This document shows, one piece after another, positions 35,572 to 45,959 of a DNA stretch of 64,000 nt. A program made the position numbers and the translations under genes. The notes beneath the pieces are model-generated. The model saw nothing but the letters and a program-made list of their open reading frames with translations, searched no databases and had not been told where the DNA came from. This stretch comes from Bryopsis sp. KO-2023 (taxonomy: Eukaryota; Chlorophyta; Ulvophyceae; Bryopsidales; Bryopsidaceae), in the NCBI GenBank assembly GCA_030272585.1, contig BSYQ01000009.1:4340001-4404000 (forward strand), given 5' to 3'. Numbering within the stretch: the first letter of the stretch is position 1; each line of letters starts with the position of its first letter.

Positions 35572-36222
35572 CTAGGTTTCGACCCTCCACCTGATCGTCC
35601 CTGCCTTGTTCAAGGAAAACATCACCACAAGCTTGTACTGTCGACAAAATCCTTTCAGAAAATAACACTGAAAGGAAGCTTGGGACTCTTGCAGGTCATA
35701 ATGTCGATCAAAATTTTTGAACCTTGAATTTTGAAAGGAAACATCAGCTACATCACAGCCAGTCGGTGTGACCCCTGGTCCAGTCTTGAGAAATTTACCT
35801 GACAAAAGTGTTTTTTTCTGTTTTTGTAATAAGTGGCCATTCAAGCAACAAAAATCCCCCTCGATAAGGTCCACAGAATCAGGAAATGTGCTTTTCAATT
35901 CAGTTGCAGTTTTTCTTTCGAGAAAAACCAAGATTGTCAAGGCAACAGAGGGTTGAATCCTGATTTCATACACATAATGTGCCTCGTTTCTTTTTTTTGG
36001 GGGGGCACCAGAAAACCCTTTGAAGGAATAAAAAAACTCTTTGACGATTGAAAAGGGTCTTGTATGTTTTCCCCACTTCTTAGAGATCCCATCTTGAACT
36101 CTCCATTTAAAAGTCTTTTTAAACCGACCCCTTGTTTTCCATCCGAGCCTAGCTTGTCCCACCCCCCTTGGAGTTGATTGAGAACGGTTGAAAAAGTCGA
36201 ACTTAATTGGGTTTGGCGGCAT
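35572..36222 (-). CDS. Hypothetical protein, 216 aa, in arm-specific insertion
   Basis: A single uninterrupted frame from ATG (MPPNPIKFDFFNRSQ) to stop. It is basic, with scattered Lys and Arg, and contains TELKSTFPDSVDLIEGDFCC and DVADVSFQNSRF. I recognise no domain. It lies wholly inside the part of the right arm missing from the left arm, so it is either part of an inserted sequence or lost from the other side. A long open frame without introns is unusual next to its neighbours and fits an insertion-borne gene. Chance openness cannot be excluded. Confidence 0.35.
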   Translation of the reverse strand: MPPNPIKFDFFNRSQSTPRGVGQARLGWKTRGRFKKTFKWRVQDGISKKWGKHTRPFSIVKEFFYSFKGFSGAPPKKRNEAHYVYEIRIQPSVALTILVFLERKTATELKSTFPDSVDLIEGDFCCLNGHLLQKQKKTLLSGKFLKTGPGVTPTGCDVADVSFQNSRFKNFDRHYDLQESQASFQCYFLKGFCRQYKLVVMFSLNKAGTIRWRVET

Positions 36223-36243
36223 ATGGCGGGCTTTTGAAACCTT

Positions 36244-36358
36244 CAAAACAGTTGCTGCTGCGTTATTGGGTGGGACGTCGGCACCGAATTTCGATGCATC
36301 GTGTGGTGACCCCGACGACTTTATTGATGCCTTCGAAAAATTCGTGGGGCGAGTGTAA
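36244..36358 (+). pseudogene. Short coding-like fragment, possibly gag-derived
   Basis: On the plus strand a frame ending at TAA reads like the start of a retroelement gag core (GTSAPNFDASCGDPDDFIDA then FEKFVGRV). There is no continuation. The resemblance is to the generic phrase in which gag proteins introduce their capsid region, so the assignment is weak. Confidence 0.25.
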
Positions 36359-37099
36359 CTGTCTTTAGTGAACCGTCAGAGTTATGATTGAAAAAATAAT
36401 AAAAAAAAGTAAGTTTTATGATTGAAATTGGAGGGAGGTATCACAGAGACGAGTGGATTGTTGATCAACAATATCATGAATTCATGATTTCTTTCCTTGT
36501 CCATCTCTCTTGTGGTGGCTCGAGCGACTGTTGCAAGCTCGTTTGACCGATGGAAACCGTAGCCCCCACAACACAAGAAACTCAGAATGGTACACTTGCT
36601 TGTTGAGAACCATGCTTGAAAAACGAATTGGCTTGAAAAACGAGTGGGGGCTGTTTGTTTGGCGCAAACAAAGCAGCCAGGGGAGAGGTCACATTGGGGG
36701 TTCAGGACTTCATGCAAGAATTCTGTAAAAAATCACAACTTTCTTACAAGATTTGTTTGGACTAATCCATCGAATCTATAATACACTTTTGATACTGCAT
36801 TTCATCCTCTGTGTCCATGAATCACTGACCACATCTTTCCACACCCTTCAATAATGCATAAAATTATTGCAAAATTTTAACAGATTCCTGACACGTTGTT
36901 CCTTTCTCAGGTGGTATGACCGACTGATGGCACATTAACAAAAGAAAGAAAAGATTTGATCCACCCCCAAACACAGAAACTTATACTGACAATGATAGTT
37001 TTCTTTCCTTTGCCAGTTTTCTCAAAACATGTCCCCTAAAGCTAAACTGAACTCAAAACCATTCCCCTGCAACTTAGGCAATTGGAAACTTTTCTCAAC

Positions 37100-38741
37100 A
37101 GGATGTTAGTCATGACACACCCGAATGCAGCAGTTTTTTTTTCAATTCGAACCCCTTGGAGATGGTGAGCAGCCAGGAAGGGTTTTCCCTCCACTTCCTC
37201 TGGACCGCTGTTTCTTCCTCTATCAGAAATTTGAACGGTGGCCAAGCAGCTCCAACAGGAGCTAACATGAAGTGGCGGCCGGACGCAAATCACTCATTGA
37301 CCACAGTGAATGGAGAAGATGGAGCTTTGGGCAATACATTCAGAAAATTCATCAACTTTTGTTCTGAAAGAATTAATTTAATTTCTTCAGAACAAAAGTT
37401 GGCCTCCCCCACCCCCTCATTCTCTTTTGTCCTTCAAAATGTTTTTAGTTAGGTAATGCTTACCATCAGCACTTGAGGCAAAAAGGAGTGAGCATTGAGT
37501 CCATTAATTATCCCAGCAGCACAGAGCCCAATGCTAACACCGTGTTAGCCGTGTGACACCCCATGCTCAACAGAGTGGCTTTTTTGGAAACTCCAAATTT
37601 CGGAATCAAAACGCAGGCTGTCATGAAGCAAGGGCCAGGCCATATCGGCAAAAACAAACTCATGACAAGGGTGAACCATGACACCTTCATTAAACCAGTC
37701 GAACACAATTTCTTGGTCCTTCTGATTTCAAGCCCCTGTATGTTCAATTCATCAACATACATGCTGTGGGTGCAAATCGAAATCGATGAGTAACTGTCGA
37801 GGTATTTTTTGGGGGGGGGATTGACAGCTTTGGCCACCACTGTTCAGTTTACTGTTTTTGGACATCTGATCATCAACATAACTCCCTCCTTGGCTGCTCT
37901 GGTCCTATAACCAGCTGCACACACATTCGACATATTGGATTGGAGCTCTTGTACCACTCCACACATGTGGATAGACAATTTTGTGGAGCTTGCGATTAAA
38001 AAAAAAAAAGAATAGAATTCCTTGCCGTGACCTCAAACCCTGAAATTGATGGGAATCTGTCCCAGTCAAGACAGCCACCCCCTGAACGAGCAACACCCTT
38101 GACCGTGGCCATTGAGAAAAAGAACACAGTCTAGAAAATAAAAAATGCCAAAATTGTCAAGGGCCAAGCCATCATGGTCATGACAAGACCTGGGGAAATA
38201 AAAAAAAAAATACAAATAAATAAACAATTATTGCTGTTGAAAGCTCTGAGAAGCAGCCCCAAAAACAGGAGACGACAAAAAAGCTGTAGTCAGTTCAAAG
38301 AGGGTCCCAAAGGAAACTCCAGTGGCTAAGCTTAAAAGTAAACCAGGAAGCTTCCTCATTTTTTGGATCCGATCACAAATCAATCGCCAGGCAAACACGA
38401 TTGAGCCGTTTTCCCATTTTTGGTATATCCTTGAACCTTAGGTGCCTGTTTTAGAAAATGGAAGTACCTTTCCAGGGGAGCTTGAGTCGCTTGAATGAAA
38501 CCAACACAAAAAAGGGAAGAACTGTGATTGAGCTAGGCTCAGCTCCGAATCTCCTCCCCACAAGGCACTGCACAATCCCAGCCACCATATACATGCCAGC
38601 TGTGGATAATGACAGCACCAGAAGGGCCAGTCTTCCGACCCAACAGCCTCTTAACGGAGGGCTGTGGAACCCCAACAACACTGTCAGGAGAATATGGTAC
38701 ACTGCAAAACAGCCAATACCAAGGAGTCGATGCAACATCAT
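37100..38741 (-). pseudogene. Decayed inverted copy of the membrane protein gene
   Basis: Exon 1 (38468-38741, MMLHRLLGIGCFAVYHILLT) is well preserved and keeps the same donor context as the left copy. Exon 2 begins GLVMTMMAWPL as in the left copy but then hits an in-frame TAG near 38134. The third-exon region is readable (IWPGPCFMTACVL, about 37840-37560). The last exon (about 37150-37260) has lost frame and stop relative to the left copy and misses its 5' part. Loss by point mutation and small indels is the simplest reading. Confidence 0.75.
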
Positions 38742-39225
38742 TGTTTCAAGGGGGAAAACTTGAGCAAAACAATATCGAGTTCTTTTGAACTTTTTTTAAG
38801 ATTTTTTGTCGATTCAGTGCTTCTCAGCGATCCATTGCATGCTCCACGATCTTATTCGATTTCACGTTCTGTTTGAGTTAGGGGACAAATCGATGGCTAA
38901 AAAGAGAATGTACAGAGGCAATGGTCGCTCCAAAGCGCTGAACATGTCCCCGACAAGGGATGCTATCTGCGTCGATCTGGGTTTTCTCCTGGCGTTACGG
39001 GCCCCTATCGTGATCAGCGAATTCATATTTTTTTCACGCTGGTGGCGCACCACTCAGATATGCTTTCACCCCAAGCACCCTCCCCATCGGAATCGCTGCC
39101 AACGCCAAGGCCGCCTTCTTGGAAAAGTCCATCTCGCGATTCCGCTCCACTCGGCACTTGAGCTCTTCCCGGCGGCGGATAAGGTTGGTCGATTGAGACG
39201 TCCATTAGATCACTGTTTTCTCGTG

Positions 39226-40430
39226 TGTTGCTCTCTGCCCAAAATCTCACAGAGGGTTGCTGAAGGTGTTTCTGTCCGGTTGGTGATCGAAAGAGAAGTT
39301 GCTCGACGTCGATTGTCGATTGTGTCGATGTGCTTAACAGGTCCAGTAACAGTATCAAAACAAGCGGGGTATGTATCAATATATGTATCAATCCACCTTC
39401 TCCCACATTCAGTGAAAATTTTCGCCACTGGCGTATCTGATGGCACCTGTGAGGACGAAAAAAAGGGAGAGACACTCACAACGAAATTTGGAGAGTCGAA
39501 AAACTGATGGAGTGGATTGGAGCCGTTCAGAAACAGAACAGAAAAGAAGAGTAGACGCACAAAGAATAAACCTGCGAGCAATGAAAAGTCTACCAATTGC
39601 AATACAACTGTTGCATCTTCCCAACAACATGAGTTTTTTCTCCCCCACGAATCAAACCCCTGCCCCAAAAAACGAATGAGTTCGCTTCCTACCCGTAACG
39701 CTTGGGGCTGTGAGAGAGTAACGGCTGGGGCTATGAGTTGGGATATTCCTACCTCATCCTCACCTTTTGTTCAAAGATGCAAGGGAATTTTCCATACGAT
39801 ATTTCCTCCCTTTACTCATCGACTTATTGAGGTCGATCATAACAGTTTACGAACAAACAGGAAAGTACATTGTTATGAAGAATCATCCTCACTGATCGTA
39901 ATGCGTCAACCACCCATTTTTTCATCCACATGGCATGAATTTCAGTTGAGAGGCATTTTGTGAATGTCTTACTACAACAGCTTTCAAAACCCTTCCCAAA
40001 AAGCTTCCAATCCTCATTTCGTTCTTCGATCGTACCCCCAACCAACCTAGCATGGCACTGAATAGAAACCGAAAAAATAATCCCCCATTGGCACGAGCAT
40101 TTCTTTGCTTTTTGCTTTTTTTTTCTGTTCGTCTCATTTCCATCCCACAATATTACTAACCCCCCCCCCCCCCCCAAACCAACGTAGAAGTAAACAAGCC
40201 AGAATCAAAAGAAGTATGAAACAATTATGGTCAGCTTTGTCCATGTGAAATCTAGCCCCCACGAAATTGATAATACAGATCTTCGTCAAGCTTTGATTTT
40301 TCTTGCAATAAACAAGCAGCCCTTTTTTTAAAAGCAACCCCCCCCCCTCCCCTTCCTTTTTTCCCTCCTACTCTCATCTATCTTATCTTTTTTTTTTTCC
40401 ACCACCATCTGAAAAAAAACCAACACTAAT
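39226..40430. other. Intergenic between inverted arm and RCC2
   Basis: About 1.2 kb with only short open frames and homopolymer runs. No supported gene. Confidence 0.45.
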
Positions 40431-43400
40431 TCATTTTCGCTTCTTGGACTTTGAACCTTTTCCGGATGTGTCGGCAGTTTTCCTTTTCGGATTTGTCTTG
40501 GCTTTTCCGGAAGCTCTGCCTTGGGGTGCTGTTTTGGTTTTGCTTTCGACCGGATCCTTGGCTTTTTCTTCGTGATCGCACTCCCACACAGGGAATTTCT
40601 CCAGCTCCTCTTCCGTAGCCTCGACCAGAAACATATTGTAGCCAACCCCCGATGCCACTTGATGTGCATACATCCCTTCCAATGCTTCACACTGTAAACG
40701 AATCAACAAAAAAAGTAAAAAAAAAAAAAAAAAAAAAAACACCAAAAAAGCAAATTAAAGAGAGAAAATGGTGAAGGGTGGCTTCCATCACATTCTAGAA
40801 GCCATACAGTCTCGTATCGCTTTGATCAAATATCGATGTTTTCTAAAAATAGACCGAAGTTGTGGTAATGAAGAATCGACACTTTTCCGTGCACCGGTTA
40901 GTGAAGACAACAATTTCACACCAACTATCCACCCAGAAAAACCATCAAAGCAAAGCTAACCTGACACTTTCCTGAGCACTGTTTCAAAATCTGGACTGTT
41001 TCGAAATCTGGGAAAACAAAATAGAACAAAACAATCGCCCCCCCCAAAAAAAATAAAAATAAAAAGTGAAAAATAAAAACAGCACACGCATAAAAAAAGT
41101 CAACCATGAAACTGCCAGATCTGAAAGTTCCACACACCTTATCAGGGTTGACTGAGGATTTCTTTCCTTCAGGCCCATAACCTAGCTCTCCATATAGTGC
41201 ATGCCCCCAAGTGATGACCGAAGAGTCTGCAGCCACTGTAAACGTACTAGGCCCACAAGCCATGCTCCTTATCTAAGCCAAACACACACACACACACCGT
41301 GAAAACTTGATCGCCATTTCCACCGAAAAAACCACCAGCTTTCAAACCAAATTAAAGTAATCTCGAAAGGTTTTATGAAAATTTTGGCACGATTTGGCAG
41401 GGATGATGCCACAACCCATCATTTATTAATGCTCGAATGTAGTTAATGGTTCATTTTTGCTTGCGGTTTTTATCAAAAAATACTACACATATATATATGT
41501 ATGAAATTAGCGGTGGCTCATTGTGCAATCTTCTCCTAGGAAACATATTTTGTTCCGTCCAGCTGAGGGTTCATATCCACATCTATATGTACTCTATAAC
41601 TTTCCCCATGCCAAAAAGCAACAGCAGTGCATCAATAAGGGTGTGAATCAATGCAACCCAAAATCAAAAAAGGCTTTTGGGTTTTCTTGAACAACAAAAC
41701 ACGTCAAGAAAACGCATGGTTTACCTTCCAGCCGGACAGACCCGCGAAAGGCACTGGATACATGGTGCTATCTCCATTGGTCTTCAGCTTTCCCCAGGAA
41801 TACAATTCTCCACCAGTGGTCGTGCTGAATGACGAGGTCCCACCAGCAGCAATCTGCAAAAATGGAAAAAAAATAAAAGGGGGGGGGGGAAGGTGATTCT
41901 CCAGCGTGAGTGCAGGAAAGATCAGGAGAAACTCAAAGTCTGCCGAGGACACCCCATAGAACAAACCAGATTCCATCGTCCTTCCATCCATTAATTAAAA
42001 ACACAGAGTTTTTTCCAGTTTCCTTTAAATCTTTCCCCCCTCTCTCCAATCTTGCCCACAAAAAAAAGGAAAAAAAAAGCAGCAAAACTTACCACGAGGC
42101 CTTCATCTTTTTCCACTCGTATCCGTCCCAAGAATGTCTCGATGGGTCTGGGTTTGTGTTCGTCTTGTTGGACTTTGTGGCCGAGCCGGCCGTATCCCCC
42201 AAAACCCCATGAGAAAGCAATGCCATCGCTGTCCACGGCGATTGTGTGATAGTGGCCGCACGTCACAGCCACGACTTTCCTCTCCGCCAAAGTTTCCAGA
42301 TAAATCGGGGTGGGTTGAGGGGCATACACAAGCTTCACAGATGCTATGCAATACCAAAAAAAAGAGAGGAGGTGAAATAAGGCCAAAATGGAAGAAAGCC
42401 CCTCCCCACCAAAAAAAAGCAGTAGGAAAAAAAAAGATGGTCTGTTTTATGCTACCATGCACTGGACAATAGACCAATAACCAACCCAAAAAGGAAACGG
42501 TGAAAAATTTGTCAGTCATGGGGGAGGTTTAGATGTCCAGACCCCAATCATTAAACCCCCCCTGGAAAACGTCAAAGAATAGTCGTGAAAAAATTCCCAC
42601 TGGAAGACACGATTGAAAGCTTCACAGTCCAAACCGATCCAAAATTAGAAAAATACCTACACTCTGATATCGAAATTTCACTTCAGGGGACTAAAAGAAA
42701 TTTGTGTGTTTGTTCACAGACATCAAGATATGTGTGTGTATATCTGAATGGATCAATGTTTAATTTACATTAGGCAAACTTGGCCTTCGTTGGGCAAGTT
42801 GCCGTCCACCACGAGGCGATTTAGCCCTGCCCTTAGTAAAAACCCAGCTCAATATAGTCAGTTCTAGAAAATCCTGACACTATATATATGTATATATCCC
42901 ATACCTTCTTTGGCATTGTACTCATGGTCAGACCCATCTCCCAATTGACCGTATTGAGGCAACCCGGCTGCATAGAGTTTTCCATCGCAAAGCCACATGG
43001 TGAACTCAATGCCACAGCTCACCGCCGTGCAGTCCGAAACCTTAGCTTCCATCGGATCCTTTATCAACTCTGCCAACACATAATAATAATACATCCTTTT
43101 CTTTCTTATAAAAAAAAACCCACCAGAAAAAGACATCTGTTGTGCTCGTTTTTTCCTTCCCCAAAACCACTAAAACGAAAGAAACCGCAAGAGCATCTCA
43201 GTTTTCGCTCCACGTGGAGGTTAGAGATGTTTCAGAATGTGTGCTGTTGAAGCTTTTCTTTAAAAAAGAAAAAAAGTGTGAAAGTGTGATGAGGGGTGTG
43301 AGTGCGTTGGGTGTGGATGTCACCTTCGGATTTTTCTTTGCTTTTAATTACACCAGTTCCGCATTGCCCCTACGTAGCCATTACGGCCATCAGCACACAA

Positions 43401-45104
43401 GTCACAAAACAACTGGAAAACTCCAACACCTGCCGACCTCAGAATTTCCCTCTAGTTTTTCCAATAAGAATCCCCCCCCCCCCCAAAAAAAAAAAAAAAA
43501 AAAAAATCTAAAAATAATGAAAATACAGAATTGAATGAGGAAGATTCTTTTAGCTAAGGTGGTTGGGAGGAGTTTGCTTTTTCCCTTATCGAAATAAAAG
43601 AAATAGGTTGCACTCAGCAAATAAATGGAGCCTTGAAAATCACTCACATGCAAGTTGGAACCGCATGTATAAGATTTGCCATCCTCCGCTACGAACGCTG
43701 TGTGGTGCCGGCCTCCACAAGCTGCAGGGGGAAGAAAAATTCAAATTTGAAATCGAGTTCGACTGGAAAATCGACAGGGCACAGTGAAATGATGCACGAT
43801 GGAGATTCTGCCACCCCCTCTTTGACCAATGAGGTGCGTTTACCTCCAATAATTTTCGAATCAGCCAGGCTTTCCACAATGACAGGCATATTTCGCTGGA
43901 TCAAGTCGCCGTGTCCAAGCTGCCCTTTCTGAAAAAGACCCCCCAAAATAAACGAAGCGGGTAATTTAAAAATATGTGGGGAACATTTCAACAGACATCA
44001 TTGGCAGTACAGGAAAGGAGCCGAAAGCAAAGGGGCTCGGCAACGATTAGTCAATGCCAGAAACTGCAATCTGTCGAATCGAGAAAAGCGAACTCGCCTC
44101 ATTTCTCCCCCAAGTGAAGCATCGGCCATCCATATCCCCAGCAATGCAATGACAAGCAGCAGATCCAGCAGCAACAAATCTTATCTTGACCCCCTGAATT
44201 TTTTTAGGCAAACTATGAAATCACATGCTTGTTGAGTTTTCATACATGAGTCAAAAAAATCCTTCAAATTAATACGGTTGACAGGGCATGACTAATCGAT
44301 CGAATTAGTCATGCTCTTCTCAATAAGAATACGCGAACGCCAGCAATTGGTTTCCGTGCTCGCTTTCGGAAGGCGTTCCCGAAACTCGAGCGTCCGTAGC
44401 TTCACTCAAAAACGCGGAAAACGCTCTCCATCACCCAATCTCGTGGAGGTGCGAAAACGGGGAGGTCGATCGCACCCTTGCTTCCCAAATTCGATCCGAC
44501 GACTTTCAAACCAGATCGAAAAAAGGAGGTTGGAAGCGACGGGCTTGGGGGAAAACCGACAAACTAAACCGTCACGAGGTGGCTCGATCACGTAGCGGGG
44601 ATCATATGGACGAATATGCTGGGGAGAATCGCTGATTGTACCATGAGCGTCTTTATCCTGTGTGGCTCCAACAGGTTTGGATATCGCTCAGCTCGCTCGG
44701 CTCGCTCCTCCGCTTCCTACACCCACCAGGAAATCTCTGTGTTACGTTTTGCTGGCTGATTTGCTCGGTGCTCACCGCCCAAGGCCAACAAACCCACCTT
44801 TTTATTCACATCATTTTTCTTTCTCCTAACGGCACGGCCCAGCTACATCAACGCCAAACAAAACACCTGTCAGCTACACCCCCAGCACGAATCATGAACG
44901 CTTCGTCGAAAAGCGGAATCCAAGCTTCACAGTGCACGCGGTCGGTGCGGATGTCCCGCAGTCGCAAGTCGAACCGCCTCTTCGTTTTCTTCTTCCAACC
45001 GTTCATTTTTTCACCACCTGAGCCCAATCGGTACCCCCAGCGACCAAGACAGCCCCTCCGGTCCATTCCTTCTTGCCGACGTCCTCCGTTTTCACATCCG
45101 CCAT
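40431..45104 (-). CDS. RCC2: RCC2-like (TD-60) seven-bladed propeller protein
   Basis: RCC1-superfamily protein; in animals RCC2 acts with small GTPases and at mitotic chromosomes. Exons (minus): 45018-45104 (start MADVKTEDVGKKEW, then VLVAGGTDWAQ), an unresolved stretch, 44098-44193, 43844-43928, 43648-43721, 43324-43369, 42905-43069, 42093-42343, 41725-41853, 41138-41272 and 40431-40691, mutually in phase. Repeat blades are obvious: GRCFTWGRNEKGQLGHGD, ACGGRHHTAFVAEDG, LPQYGQLGDGSDHEYNAKE, CGHYHTIAVDSDGIAFSWGF with GGYGRLGHKVQQDE, ELYSWGKLKTNGDSTMYP and ITWGHALYGELGYG. The DSTMYP and FGGYGRLGH phrases single out RCC2 within the family. The C-terminus is a Lys-rich tail ending SKSKKRK, possibly a nuclear signal. 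One intron (43929-44097) is GC-AG. Confidence 0.92.
44286..44314. repeat. Hairpin-forming inverted repeat near RCC2 5' introns
   Basis: Arms GCATGACTAAT and ATTAGTCATGC flank a 7-base centre CGATCGA. Read directly; function unknown. Confidence 0.9.
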
Positions 45105-45959
45105 TTTCGCGTTTTCTTTCCAGGCAAAAGAGCTCAACACGAAACCTTGTCTTTATCTCAAAACCCACCCTCCTCTGATCGGGAAAAGGGATTTGCGCTG
45201 CGGTTTGACGAAACACCGCCAGCTCCGCAGGTATTTTTGTGCAAATTGATTGACGCTTTGACTCCTCCCCTCGTCCTCCTGTCGTACTGATGGATGCCAT
45301 TCGCTGGCGTTGTTTTCTCTCCCACCACTTTTCGTGCAGGAAATTCGTAGCCGAGCGAAAGCAGCCAACAGGCTGTTATGATCGATGAAACGTGCAGGAA
45401 GGGGGGCGGCGGCGGCCCCATATTTCGATAACGTATGGGGTGACGTCTTTTGTCTCGTTGGGAGTTTTGCAAAGGTGTGTCGACTTTCGTGAAAAGATGT
45501 TTCGACCCGATTTCCGCCACTGGTGGCGTTTATCGCCATCTCGCAATTTGGTTCGAATCACGCTGGGGCAGAGACACATACGATGGCGGAATGCGTGACG
45601 TCTCGATGTCACAAGGTCGTCACTTGGATCGTTGATGTTGGCCTGGGAGGGGACTGAGGAATCCGCAGATCCAGGGATCAGCAAAAGAAATTCAGGGTGA
45701 TGTTGGTCTGCAACCAGAAGGAGTGAAAACTTCTCAGGAGGGTAAGAGTCAGGATGTGGGCAGGGTGGAAGAGATCGAAAGCTTGAGCATTCGAATCAGC
45801 CGTTCCGAAAGGAATCTACCTTTCCTGAAGGATGGTGTCACGCAGTAAACAATTGCTTACATCCCAAACAGAATACAGGCTCTCTCTTATCCACAAACCA
45901 ATGTTTGTCCCTTCCCATACTATAATCCTATAATATGACTCTATCTAGTATATCCCCCA
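45105..45959. other. RCC2 upstream region and left flank of the retrotransposon cluster
   Basis: Holds the RCC2 promoter. From about 45,640 to 45,849 a plus-strand frame reads like coding sequence (VGRVEEIESLSIRISR, then SERNLPFLKDGVTQ) and ends at TAA. It may be a gag N-terminal remnant. I could not find an LTR for element A here. Confidence 0.4.

Larger units (their letters stand above)
34660..39225. repeat. Right arm of the diverged inverted duplication
   Basis: Reverse-complement match to 19655-22690. It is longer because of about 1.8 kb of arm-specific sequence (35215-37000) carrying a 216-codon minus-strand ORF. This arm keeps the functional peroxiredoxin end but a broken membrane protein gene. 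Confidence 0.85.

Noticed and set aside
44848..45300. 150-codon minus-strand frame at the RCC2 5' end
   Set aside because: The RCC2 start exon is in another frame (VLVAGGTDWAQ), so this longer frame is a shadow.
45153..45539. Several overlapping open frames upstream of RCC2
   Set aside because: Mutually overlapping in different frames, no domain, in a GC-rich promoter-like stretch.
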